Assembly: GCA_037126765.1 (NCBI GenBank) | Contig: JBBCBC010000043.1 | Coordinates: forward strand, 2,294,001-2,358,000 | Reading direction: 5' to 3' | Length of the DNA stretch: 64,000 nucleotides | From: Stenogyne calaminthoides | Lineage: Eukaryota > Streptophyta > Magnoliopsida > Lamiales > Lamiaceae | Part shown: in pieces, positions 21,604 through 33,803 of the stretch | Position numbering within the stretch: the first letter of the stretch is position 1 | Layout of the letters: each line of letters opens with the position of its first letter | Notes under the pieces: model-generated | What the model saw: only the letters and a program-made list of their open reading frames with translations | What the model was told of the DNA's origin: nothing | The model's database searches: none | Made by a program: the position numbers and the translations under genes

Positions 21604-23343
21604 ATGCAAAGCCCGGATGATAATAACCACCACCGCCACCGTCATTCCGACACCGAATTAGTCAGCATCAGCGGCAGCGGCGGCGATGGTACATCATTCA
21701 GCGGCCCTCTAAGCGGGCCACTGAACAAAAGGGGCGGCGGCGGCGCCAAAAAGGGCGAACGTTTCACCCTCCCGGATGACTCCGCCGCCGCTGGCAACGA
21801 CTACGTCGAGATCACCCTCGACGTCGGCGAAGACACGGTGGCGGTGCACAGCGTCAAGGTGGCCGGCGGCGGCGACTTGGACGACCCCGAGATCGCCATG
21901 CTGGCCAAAGGGCTTGAAAAAAAGTCATCATTCGGATCATCAATAGCGAGGAATGCTTCATCAAGAATTAAGCAAGTTTCACATGACATTAAGCGATTGG
22001 CGTCGCTCACGCGCCGCCCTCAGCCGATGGGGAGGTTCGACCGGACCAAGTCCGCGGCGGCGCAGGCTCTCAAGGGGCTCAAGTTTATCAGCCGGACCGA
22101 CGGCGGCGCCGCCTGGGCGAAGGTGGATAAGCGGTTCGACGAGCTTACAGCCGCCACCAATGGGTTGCTGCCTCGTTCACTTTTTGGTGAATGCATTGGT
22201 AAATATTATACCAAAACGCTACATAAGAATTTAGTCTTAACTACCAACACCTAATTGTTTGCATGATTATGATATATATTCAATTTTCGTGTAGTTTAAT
22301 GAAATCTAATACTAGTTCACATGTGTGTGTATATATATAGGTATGAATAAGAAGAGCGATAAGGAGTTCGCCGGCGAGCTTTTCGACGCGCTTTCACGGA
22401 GGAGGAATATCACCGTCGATTCAATCACAAAAGCGCAGCTAAAAGATTTCTGGGATCAGATTGCTGATCAGAGTTTCGATTGTCGCCTTCAAACATTCTT
22501 CGACATGTAAGAATATTATATATTCAAAAAATTTACATGATTATACATAAAATTTACTCATTTTTATTAATTCAGAGGTAAATTGCAGGGTTGATAAAGA
22601 TGCAGACGGCAGAATCAGTGAAGAAGAAGTCAGAGAGGTCTTTCTCTATCTTTTTCTCTCTCTCGTGCAATTAACTAATTAAATTATTACTAAAAATATG
22701 AAGACTTTTTAACTCTGCAGATAATCACTTTAAGTGCTTCCGCAAATAGTCTTTCCAACATCCAGACACAAGCAGATGAATATGCAAGACTAATCATGGA
22801 AGAATTAGACCCCAGCAATCTCGGTTACATCATGGTACGCAATTAAATCAAAACTTCTCTCAATTCCGTAAAGTAAATAGATCAAGAAACCGATCACAAA
22901 CTCGTTTCCAACAGATAGAAAACCTGGAGATGCTTCTACTGCAAGGTCCAAACCAGACGATCAGAGGGACAGGCGAGAGTCGGAATCTGAGCAAAATGCT
23001 GAGCGAGAAGCTGAAGCCCACGCAAGACCATCCTGTTACAAGATGGTACAGAGATATGCGCTACTTTTTTGCTGGATAATTGGCAACGGGTTTGGGTGAT
23101 GGCTCTGTGGATCGGAGTGATGGCGGGATTGTTTGCTTACAAGTATGTGCAGTATAAGAATAGAGAGGACGTTTTTGAAGTAATGGGGCATTGTGTTTGC
23201 ATGGCGAAAGGGGCAGCGGAGACGTTGAAGCTGAACATGGCGTTGATTTTGCTTCCGATGTGTCGGAATACCATCACCTGGCTCAGGAATAAGACCAGAT
23301 TAGGAGCTGCGGTCCCTTTGATGACAATATTAATTTTCATAAG
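21604..23343 (+). CDS. RBOHD: Respiratory burst oxidase homolog (NADPH oxidase), exons 1-5 only, redundant contig end
   Basis: Exons, set by GT-AG sites and frame, are 21,604-22,198, 22,341-22,506, 22,589-22,637, 22,721-22,834 and 22,915-23,343. They encode the cytosolic N-terminus (motifs SGPLSGPLNKRGG, YVEITLD and DTVAVHSVK, typical of the RBOHD/RBOHB clade), the NADPH_Ox domain, an EF-hand (DKDADGRISEEE), a second EF-hand-like loop (DPSNLGYIM), and the first membrane segments. Exons 1 and 2 are intact in this copy. Exon 5 has an extra T before GCTGGATAATTGG (about 23,065-23,070) and a missing C at GGTCCCTTT (about 23,313). The frame between them is wrong, although it is restored at the exon end. 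The gene stops at the N gap inside intron 5. The same gene is complete at 54,819-61,908, so this is probably not a separate locus. Confidence 0.9.
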
Positions 23344-23948
23344 GTGAGTATACTTGACTTGGTTTTGATATGGTGTTAAGATTTGATACTATAATAGTTT
23401 GACAAAAACTTGTAGTTTATGCTGATGTTGGACGTTGTTATTGTAGTTTAAAAAATCATACATACAAATATATAAAAACTCATGTAATAATCGCCATAGT
23501 TAACTAACTAACTAACTAATATAATCATCCTATAAACATTAGTGTGATTCGTATGGTGATTGATACATACATGGCATATGCATTCTTGTTCTGATTTGGA
23601 ATTAGAACTTTATTATTTTATGTGTTAATTTAAAATCAAATCTAACGAGCCAACTCGACAATATTACAGATATATACCTTTACCTACTCCTTGACGCGTA
23701 CTACAGTCATTCTTGTTTTATTTTTCTTGAACATAATAATGAAGAGGAAATAAAGGAAAAAGAAGTAGTCTTGTATTGCATTAGCATCTGAATTTTTCAA
23801 AAGTATTAATTAATCAACATTGAAAAAATGGTGAGATGGATATAGCAATGTAGCAGGTGGGATGGACCTCAATTCTCTAAATTACTTTTCAATACCAAGT
23901 GGAGTACTTTTTTCTACAATTTTTTGAAATTAGCAAATACCAATATGC

Positions 23949-24448
23949 NNNNNNNNNNNNNNNNNNNNNNNNNNNNNNNNNNNNNNNNNNNNNNNNNNNN
24001 NNNNNNNNNNNNNNNNNNNNNNNNNNNNNNNNNNNNNNNNNNNNNNNNNNNNNNNNNNNNNNNNNNNNNNNNNNNNNNNNNNNNNNNNNNNNNNNNNNNN
24101 NNNNNNNNNNNNNNNNNNNNNNNNNNNNNNNNNNNNNNNNNNNNNNNNNNNNNNNNNNNNNNNNNNNNNNNNNNNNNNNNNNNNNNNNNNNNNNNNNNNN
24201 NNNNNNNNNNNNNNNNNNNNNNNNNNNNNNNNNNNNNNNNNNNNNNNNNNNNNNNNNNNNNNNNNNNNNNNNNNNNNNNNNNNNNNNNNNNNNNNNNNNN
24301 NNNNNNNNNNNNNNNNNNNNNNNNNNNNNNNNNNNNNNNNNNNNNNNNNNNNNNNNNNNNNNNNNNNNNNNNNNNNNNNNNNNNNNNNNNNNNNNNNNNN
24401 NNNNNNNNNNNNNNNNNNNNNNNNNNNNNNNNNNNNNNNNNNNNNNNN
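23949..24448. other. Assembly gap, exactly 500 N
   Basis: The run is a round 500 bases, the kind of placeholder used when contigs are placed side by side without a measured distance. The base before it (23,948) matches position 57,157 of the second copy, so the true continuation of this contig is at 57,158. Confidence 0.95.
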
Positions 24449-24739
24449 ATATCTTCCCACAAAAATCCTCTCCTTATCAAGAACACTTTGTCTCGGATTT
24501 ATTTTGGATGAAGATGAATATAATGATTGATACTATTAGTAATGAATTGATCTACACACATCTAAATATTACTTAACAAATAAAATCATGACAGTAAACA
24601 ACTGACGAATCCTCCGCACGATGCGAGAAATACTACCAGTTTACGAACTTAACTCTGAATGACAATGGTATTAAGAAAACACAATCAAAAGTCCTTCCTG
24701 CAACTATTCCCTGGGCCCCGCTTCTACAATTGCATGACA

Positions 24740-26201
24740 TCATAACGAACAACAAAGGAAAAATAAACCTTGTTGCAACTACCAGGATTAATAACTCAAA
24801 CATTGATGGAATCAAGACCAGAACGCAAAGAATCATCCCTATTTATGGACAAGGTGATGGGGCCATTTTTTGCAGAAAACAATGCGGAAAAAATCTTTTC
24901 ATTCTCTCCTAAGAAATTTTGAATATATCTCCCAGTATTTTTTTCCATACCTGCAATATTCCACAAAATCCCACCTCATCATTAGTTATGATTATTTTCA
25001 GTGGAGGGAACAAGAACTAAGATTTGGGATCTTTCCTGAATTTCATGAGATGTATCCTCGCATCAAAACACATATCTCCACATCTTCAAAAATCAAGAAA
25101 ATCTCTCTTTTTCCGCACCAAACACCACATATACAGAATGAACCATGTACTTTAATTTAATGAGATAATCTTATTCCAACAATTACATTCATCCATAACA
25201 AAAATCAAAGAAAATCTCCCTATCCAAATTTCTAAAAATTGCTGCCGGAAAAATAGCAAACAAATTTATTTTTATTTTTTAAACACCTTTTCAAATATCG
25301 ACGCATTCGGCCATTGTGGGCTCAGAGAATTAAGATTGGGATTCTTCTAATGGGACTTCGGAATTATCAATATTGAGCCACAATATTATTCACAAAGCCC
25401 ATAAATATAATTCAATCCCACTACAATTAATATCAAGACTATTCATCTTAACCCATACATGCTTATGCTCGTTATTATTTTCTTTTATTTAAAAGATTAT
25501 CTAGCCCACACCACTCCAAGCCACCTAAAATAGCTTTTCCATTAATTAATATTTTTATCTTCAGCAGCGAAAAGTTCAATATTATTATCCATACCGAAAT
25601 TAGTCTCCATTTGCAAGATGCATACTAATCTCCCGAAGGGCAAATTCGAATGCTGTGACGGCAATACCATTCCAGATTAAATCTTAGTACCGTTAAGGCA
25701 CCACACATGGTTCCAAGATATAGGCATTGAATTTTCCTAAGCGAATAACAAAGTCGTACAATAGTTACCAACCGCTTACCCAATTCATTTCATGACCTAA
25801 GATTAAGAACACCAATTCACCGAGGTCTAATTCTTCCCAGTTCACTACAACTTTATCTCATGCAGGTCCTCTTCAATGCATCGTACTAAATTTCTACCAC
25901 ATAAACCAATCGGTACTCACACTACAACTCACGTACGGATTGTCTATTTCCATTCAGTCATGAATGCGTACTTTTTAGTTACAAGGAAATGTTAATTAAT
26001 CTTCTCAGGATCTTCAGTATCACCAAATTAACTAAATAGCCCAAATACCCACTTATTTAATGAAATGCCATATGAATATACGCAAATATCCAAACTGCTA
26101 CTTGTTAAACAAATGACAAATACCCCATTTCCAGTAAATAAGTCCTAAATCATTAGTCCGATTATACAAAGTAAAAGCATACTCTCCAAAGATAATTCCA
26201 A
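24740..26201 (-). repeat. Minus-strand LTR of the same Copia family (noisy)
   Basis: Read on the minus strand it starts near 26,201 with TGTTGGAATTATCTTTGGAG and continues AGTATGCTTTTACTTTGTAT, matching the Copia LTR start at 10,157. It proceeds through the LTR, including the CCTTTTCAGTTATTGG-like and AATATTGAGCCACAATATTA segments (seen inverted), to about 24,740, near the U5 end. Many errors obscure the exact ends. A second Copia copy in opposite orientation thus lies upstream of the locus. Confidence 0.7.
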
Positions 26202-27290
26202 CAAATTACTTTAGTAAATTCTAAAATATCATGCAAGAAAAGTCAAAGTAAAAGATTCTTGAATTTATGAGACAATCTTGTATTCCAAATAAATACTTAT
26301 CTTCATAAAAATTCTTCAAGAAAATCTATTTCTTTCTTTCTTGCATTTCAAAAATAGAAAAATAGGGCAACAAATTATTTTTTTATTTAATCATCATATT
26401 TATTAATTTATTCCTAGTTAGCCACGGAGGGTTTTATGAGAATTAAGATTTTACTTTTCCAATGGCTTCAATTACATAGAGCTATAATATTATTCAGCCT
26501 AATAATAGTAATTTTATTCTATCTACAAAAACCAATATTGCACTATCAATCTTAATCAACATTACCATAATATAGCCCCTATCAATATTTCACCGCGGTT
26601 TTTCAAGATTATTTATTTTATTAATTACCCTAAGTCATCAAAAAGCTTATAATAATTACCCACTTTCCTCGGAGTAAAGGCACCAATATTGGTTCTCCAT
26701 ATCGAAACAAAATTCCACCTGGCAAGATTTGGCATGATAAAACTTATGAGCTCAATTACTTAATAAAATCAAACAAGACTTCGTGATACGCCAGATAAAT
26801 TTGAAGAATTAAGTCATGTAATTAATAATATGCTCAAAAATACAAAGTATAAATTGAGGTATAATTCTAAACCCATGAGATTAAAAGTAATAAATAATAC
26901 TAATATAACGATGGCGGGATATATATAAGAAATTAACAACTATCGGCGGTTCACTTATCCCACAAGCCCACTGCTACAACTATTCCTTGCAGGTCGCCTT
27001 CAAATACATCACAAATGCACCAAGTAATCTCGGTCAAGATTAAGGTCATCTGACACACGAATCTCTACCAATCTGAGTGTAAGTTAAACTCATCTATACA
27101 GAAAATTTACTTATTTACATGAATAAGAATATGATCTTTCGGATTCCGGCATCACCACATTAACTACAATGCAATATGTACTAATATTGAACGGTTTACA
27201 ATAAATAAATAATATTCAATCATATGAAGCTAAAATAAAGGATAAAATAATTTATTCCTCGTGAAATACAGCAAACTAAAGATGTTATTG
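26202..27290 (-). repeat. Second, more diverged minus-strand LTR-like block (noisy)
   Basis: Words of the LTR recur again in minus orientation (GAATTTATGAGACAATCTTG, TATTGCACTATCAATCTTAA, AAGATTTGGCATGATAAAAC), beginning again about 25-30 bp after the first LTR start. It may be an adjacent LTR of a related element or an LTR-LTR junction. The noise prevents a decision. Confidence 0.45.
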
Positions 27291-28700
27291 TAAAGCATTT
27301 TCAATGATGGGACCTCACATGATTGCGACAATACACTTACTTACTATGCTCGAGACACGTTGCTCATGTAAGAAACATCCTCTCACTAAAGTACTTTTTC
27401 TACAATCGTCAAATCACCTAACTGCATCATCAATATGTAGCCAACCAGTTATACCAGCATACTTGAGCACTGCAAAATACCCAGATCATTGTTCAATTCA
27501 CACATCTTATAATTCCTTTCACATACCAAGATGACTTTAGGATTAGCTTTGACAACATCAAAGAATGCACACTACACAATATCGTGCCTACTACAAGTTG
27601 TATAAAAGAATACCAATCACTCAGATCTACAGAGATCAATATCTTTCAATCAAGTCTTTACTCAATCTCGAAGGAAACTCCACAGGGTTTTCATAGTTTT
27701 ATACCTCAAGACCAAACATTTCAACAAATTTTAGTATATCAGTCGGAGAAAAGAAAATACCATTCATTTCCAGAGCTTGGATTAAATAACCAAAAAGGAA
27801 ATTTAGTCTCAAACCACGCATTAATAAAATATTTTTAACAAAAACTATTTGCGAGCATTATTTAAATCATTGACAAATATCATCAACATAATATTTGAGC
27901 AAAATCTGATGACATTATTTAGAATTTTAATGAATAAGGTTCTACTACTAATTTCAAAATTCAAATTCATAAAGGAATTAGTAATTCTTCCATTCCAAGT
28001 CTCAGAGTTTGTTTACATCATATAATGCTTTTAACGAAAATATGATCAAGAAATTTGCATTTTCAAAAAACCTGGAGTGCTGTTCCATATAAGTTTATCA
28101 ACAAAGTTTCATTCAAGAATGCGCTTTTAATATCCATTTGATGCAAAGTTAATGTTAATGAATATTCAATACAAAGTAGGCAATTCAACAGATCTTTATT
28201 ATAAAGAATACGAGCAAAACGTTTCATCAAAATCAATTCTTCAATTTGAGCATAACCTGGTTAACCAATCTAGTTTATTGCTAAATATTGTATTCATCGC
28301 TATTTAAAAATCCACTTTGTTCAATATGACAATATCAGGATTAGGTCTACAAGTGTCCAAACATCATTCTTTCAAAATTGACGAAGCCTTCATGCATGCG
28401 ATTTATCCGCCACTGGCTGTTTTTAACATTTTAGGTTCAATCGTAATGACAACACTATTACCGACTATACATGACAATATGCAAACCCATCTTACAAAGC
28501 ATGATGAACACACATTCTTCTTTCTCTAGCTCTGGTAACAGCCCAAATAACTGATTCGTATGGATGACTTAATTGGTCTTTATTGGGAGTGAACCGAAAT
28601 GTCTTTAGATGTATCAGAAATCTGTGACAGATTTCAGATCCCAACCCTCGGGTACTGATCAAGTCATGCAGGAACATTCGATCAATATCCTCATCGGGCT
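27291..28700 (-). pseudogene. Minus-strand Copia RNase H / reverse transcriptase remnant (noisy)
   Basis: On the minus strand, 28,112-28,150 encodes LTLHQMDIKSAFLNE, the Copia RT motif usually written YQMDVKSAFLNG. Upstream pieces near 28,160-28,250 resemble the ETFAPVARLEAIR region. RNase H would lie towards 27,300, where only weak matches remain. The motif is strong evidence for Copia RT. The frame breaks may be sequencing errors rather than real mutations. Confidence 0.7.
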
Positions 28701-31700
28701 CACTGCATCAAGATTCTAGTGACACATCTATATCAAACTGATATATTATCTCTACATTCTTTACCAGAAGACCTGGTAGCCCATCAAAATACCACATTAA
28801 CATATTGTGATCAGATTTACTGCCACAGATTCTATACGGCTATCACAGAAAGATCCAATCCTTTATCACTTTTTGAATCAAACCATCTATCAAACAACCA
28901 AAGTTTGTGCTATCAAAATTCTGGCTCTGTCATTCTAATATCGCAAGCACAATTACTTCTTGCAATCTAACATGTACTTTCATATTCAAACGCATGCTGA
29001 AGGTTTAAAGTTTCCGCCGCAATTCTTGGTGACAAACTTTTTGAGGCTAGTATAACTCTTTATCATTTCAAGAAAAATTCTATTCTTTCTTTCAAAGAAT
29101 CCCATTTTGTCGAGGTGTTTATTGAATAAAAACCTCACAAAAACACCCTTCTTTTCGCCAAAAATCAAGAAATAAACTGCTAAATTTCTTCTATTATTTA
29201 GATCTTTTATCTCTATCGATTTCAAATATAAAACATTAAACCTTTCATAGAATTCCTGAACCTAAAAGGCAATTTATTTTTTTAGAAAAATAAACCCACA
29301 ATATCTAAAAATCTGTACAAAACACTTTCTTCCACCAATCCTTCGCTTCCATACACCCACAGATCCATAGGCGAATCAACTCAACACACATTTAAGGTAC
29401 ATTTAATAAATATTTGGATGTGTTATCCTTACTTATAATTTCCAGTATATCCGATGATTTTTCTTTTCAAAGTTAAGATCAAAAACCAAAGAAGACTAAG
29501 ATACGCAATTTCAAATACCGTAATTACATTTAATTTTTACCAAAGAACAATGTCATTTGCTTAACACTTTATAACTGCGGTTTGAAACCATTCAACAGCA
29601 AATTATTACAAGATGCGTTGGGGACAATTTAAGTTTTGGGATTATTATACAAACACCTTGCAACAGACGCCAAGTTGCAGCAGAAAACCTGTTTTACTAG
29701 TTTGTTTTACAAAAATGTAAAGCGACGTGAACTTCCATCAACATACATTTAATCGATGATGCAACCAGACGAAAACATGCAATTTACTCACAGCATTCCT
29801 TCCACATTGCAAGTGATTTAAAAGCAAAAAGATCTCTATATGCATGAATAGACCGATTAGTCAATCAGACGCAAAAAGGTATTACACTGCACTGCATCAT
29901 ACCAGTAAATCAAGATGTCGCATCAGCATCGTTACATTAAAATGAATCCTAGCGATCAGATCCGTTAATGCAATAACGAGAAGACAACAACATACATGAC
30001 GACATAAAAGATGCGCCAACAGCAAAATGACAAAGAAAGCTGAAGATTATTAGTACGATTTGAATTACTTCAACCAATATTCAACCACACCATGTAAAAT
30101 ATATTGCACTATCTTTCGAAATAGAAGACAATGATGGCCAAAGCCAAGACAAAGTCAAATATTCAAACATCTCCATTCAAATAAACACCTTGTTAACAAC
30201 ATCCGCATTTCCAAGAGCAGCTCAACACCTGCCACAAATGTCATATCACATAAGCTTGAAGAAAGATTTTTCCCCCAACTCAGCTTAAAGGCCAAAACAA
30301 TGGAAGGAAAAAATTCACCTAGTCGAAATAACACCAAACCCCAAACCTCGAGAGGAGAAATTAAATACAAGAAGGTAGATGACAGCAACCTTATGGAGAC
30401 AAGTCCCAGAGAGTGAGAACCCACAAAACATCTATGCATCCCCAGGAGACAAGTCTCCATGAGCAGAGCTCCACAATATATTTGAAGGGTGCCCTGCAAA
30501 GAGAAGAGCGGATGCAGGAGTTGGGATTCCTGCAACTACCATAAAAAATACTGTTCTTACTGCTTTCACACACACTGTCATACATACTTTCAGCAAATTC
30601 GCATAACACACATTAAAAAATTTACTACCTCCACGAGATTTTAAGAGTTTTAAATCGGGTTTTAATCAAATCTTTCACTACCACAAGCATTCATCAATTT
30701 TATCAAACACATAAAGATGATACAAATCAATATCAACAATCAATAATATTAATAAGATTAGCAAGTAAATTTTTACATGTAAATACATTTGTTAATTTTG
30801 AAAACTGCAATATTCAAAAGTTCTTATCAAATCACTTTACTCAACCACCATTAAGGCAAATACTTACTCATCAATACAAAGATATATAGCATGTGATGGC
30901 AATTTTTAAAGTCAGCGTGTCTGCAACAACCACTACTGCAAAGACAAGATCCAGAACACATGCTTTCAAAGATGCATACAAATAATACATAAATACTTGC
31001 TTAAATCCATTTTTTAAAGGTTGTTAACCCTGCTCACAGGTGTTCAAATTGCTAAAACAATCACTTAAATCTCTTTCAACTTAGAAAACAAAGTATTTAT
31101 TCTAACGACCTACTCAAAGACAAGAAAATGTATACTCTGGCCAAAACAATCCAAATTTATTTCTTCTATTTAAGATTTCCAAATATTTTATCAAATGTCT
31201 CCAATTTTTACAAAGTTAAAGCCTATCGGACAGAGTATCTTCTAAGTTTTCAAAACCAAGTCCAAAGACACGTATCTTCCAACCTGTAAAGCATCATTTA
31301 AATCAAGAGCTATAAAACCTTAAAACAGTAGCAATAATTTAAGTTCATTTTCAAAATAAAATAGAAATTCCATCTTTCAGTTGTTAACCTGCCTAAAGAC
31401 TTCTTTCAAATCGATTTTCAAAGCGATAAACCTCTATCAATCGCTTAGCTCTAAACCGCCTTTTAACCCTCCGATATTCAGAGTTACATCTGTTGCACCT
31501 GATGCCTACACCCCAGAACAGTTCAAGAAAACAGCTAACTTAATCATATTCACATACGTTGCTCGTATGTCAGGTTAACATCCTAATCGCTTCGCACTCA
31601 ACAATCACCTAGACAATCATCAAAATATCATCATTATCATTATAAAGGCATATGTTAATTTGGTTCGCCACTACTAACACGGCCCATCATCAAAATCATC

Positions 31701-33803
31701 ACTTAAGGCAAAGACATTAAAGTTCGCATTTTTCTGCCAAAAGTATTAAAGACATTCATTAAAGATAATGACCATATCCAGTAATACGCATCACATTTAA
31801 CATTTTCCCATACCAGGATCATATTTAAACTTGTTATTCTTAGCAAATTGTCTAAACCGACCGAAACCCGAATATCTTCGAAACAAACTTTTCTTGAGCA
31901 AGGTTAATTTCATTAAACTTTATCTTTTGCTGAAAATTACCATTAGGCTTTTCCTCAATTTTCCTTTAGAAAAATATTTAATCTGTTTAGTAATAAGAGT
32001 AAAATTGTTCATAAAACATTTTCATAAATACAACCTAAACATCATCATCGCACGAAATCCTCAAGAATATAAGGATGTTTTCCAACACAAGGTAAGTTTC
32101 ACCCTAAAAGCAAGCATTGGCTTTTATCTTTATCATGTTTATCATCATTCAACCCATTTCGGTTAATCTCATAAGTTTTCAAAACACGACCCAACCAATT
32201 CGACTAACAAATCAATATCTCAGCCTCTTCTAATACACATACTTAACATCAAATCACAGAAACGCCTAAGCATTTCTCCATGAATCAACCAGCGCTGGAA
32301 TCGATCACCAAGCGAGCGCGTGACTCATTAGCAACTTCATCATCATTTCATTGTATGATGAAATGGTCTCATCATCCTTCATCCTCAAGCTAAACTTGGT
32401 TCTCAAATATCTCAAGTCTACCAACACTTTGATCCTTTCACAAATGTTCCTCAACTTATCCTAGAAGAAATACGCTAGAAATTAGTTTAAAATACAGAAA
32501 ATCAAGAGTTAAAGAAAAATTCCATTACGGCTTTTTAGAATTGTAATGTCAATGCATTCATCTTCGGGACTAATCAATTTTTTACTTGAGATTCACTATT
32601 ATTATCAAGATCATTTCGCATGATTCCCAATCAATTAAAAACACCACACTCATGTTTCTTCATCTATGCATCTAATGCATATGGGCATTTTGGTACTTCA
32701 ACAGAGAAGTTGCATCCACAAAAAATCGTGGTGCTCTTTAAAGAAATTTAATTAACGGAGCAATCTATTGCAAAACATACTTAAAAACACAGACTAACTT
32801 TAAAGGTATCAAGTTTACGCTCCGTCAGCCAACCCAAAGTCAGTAAAAGATATAGAAAAGAAATGTTAAAACATGAAACAAACATACATATTAAAAACAC
32901 AAATAGTATGGGATTTAAACAGGTATAGTCTTAATTTAGACCATAATGAACCCTACGGTTAAAATATCATTATAACAAAGAGCTTTAAGACACACAACAT
33001 CCCTCTCACAAAGATTCAAAAAGTGTAGTGAAAAAATCACACACCGTAAGCTAAATTTATTCAATCATAACTAGTGACTTATTCAACCTAAAACTCTGAT
33101 CTAATAAGACAAAATCAATCGATGGAAATGATCGATTCATTCGACCAAGATAAACAGAAGATCAAATCAAATTCTAAGAAGATACAAACATACCTAAGCA
33201 CTCCTTGGTTGTGTATTGATGTTACTTCTAAATTTCCTTGGAGTAGAGCTACAAATGGTATTTACTTTTCCCAAACTTGCATTCCTAATTCAACAAACAG
33301 ATTTATAAGATTTCTAGAATCAACCGCATTATCTTATCTGTACTACGATAGCCTTGGAAATTTCCAACATCAACTCCATGATCTTGGTGTAAACTATCCA
33401 TGATCTTTCTATTCTCACTCATCCACAATGCAACCTTCCCACAATAGTAATTCGAAATCGTCATCAACCCCACAATGGTGGAAACATAAAAACACATCTA
33501 TTAAAACTAATCAAATAAAGGTATAAAATGGCTAATCTACGATGTCAAAAGTGCACGTGCCGTCCAACATATGAACAACTCCCAGGCAAACAACAACACC
33601 CTTTACTATCACTACCAATGCCACCGTTGTAATACAAATTGGCATTCTTCGTTTAATAATATCATTTACGGCTAAAAATTGTTATTACCCTTCGCATTAT
33701 CGCTAACCACCCTTTAAAATATAAGTCATAATTTCTCAATCAAAATTCACATATTCTGCATGAAATTTGTTCATCTTATAATTTCATTGCTATATTATAT
33801 TTT
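28701..33803. other. Unresolved noisy sequence, probably more of the minus-strand Copia interior
   Basis: By position this should hold integrase, gag and leader of the minus-strand Copia, but I could not recognise integrase or gag motifs through the errors. Open frames such as 30,155-30,535 (-) and 31,831-32,166 (+) show no domain. No RNA gene or clear repeat was found. Confidence 0.4.

Larger units (their letters stand above)
21233..23948 (+). repeat. Clean 2.7-kb overlap, first copy (partner 54,449-57,157)
   Basis: This segment, from GCCGATGACC to the last base before the Ns, is nearly identical to 54,449-57,157, including all introns. Only one substitution and about ten small indels, mostly in homopolymers, separate them. 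It is best read as the end of one contig overlapping the start of the next, not as a genomic duplication. Confidence 0.9.

Noticed and set aside
21467..21661. 64-codon frame just upstream of RBOH (also at 54,682)
   Set aside because: It overlaps the TATA box, leader and exon 1 in another frame, lacks an ATG start at its first codon and has no recognisable product.
21801..22234. Other-frame and minus-strand open frames inside RBOH exon 1
   Set aside because: They are shadows of the GC-rich first exon. The exon's own frame carries the conserved RBOH motifs.
23899..24576. Long open frames of 176-225 codons across this interval
   Set aside because: They are almost wholly made of the 500 Ns; only a few real codons remain at each end.
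30155..30609. Minus-strand frames of 126 and 72 codons
   Set aside because: They lie in low-accuracy sequence, show no domain, and hydrophobic stretches can arise by chance from AT-rich DNA.
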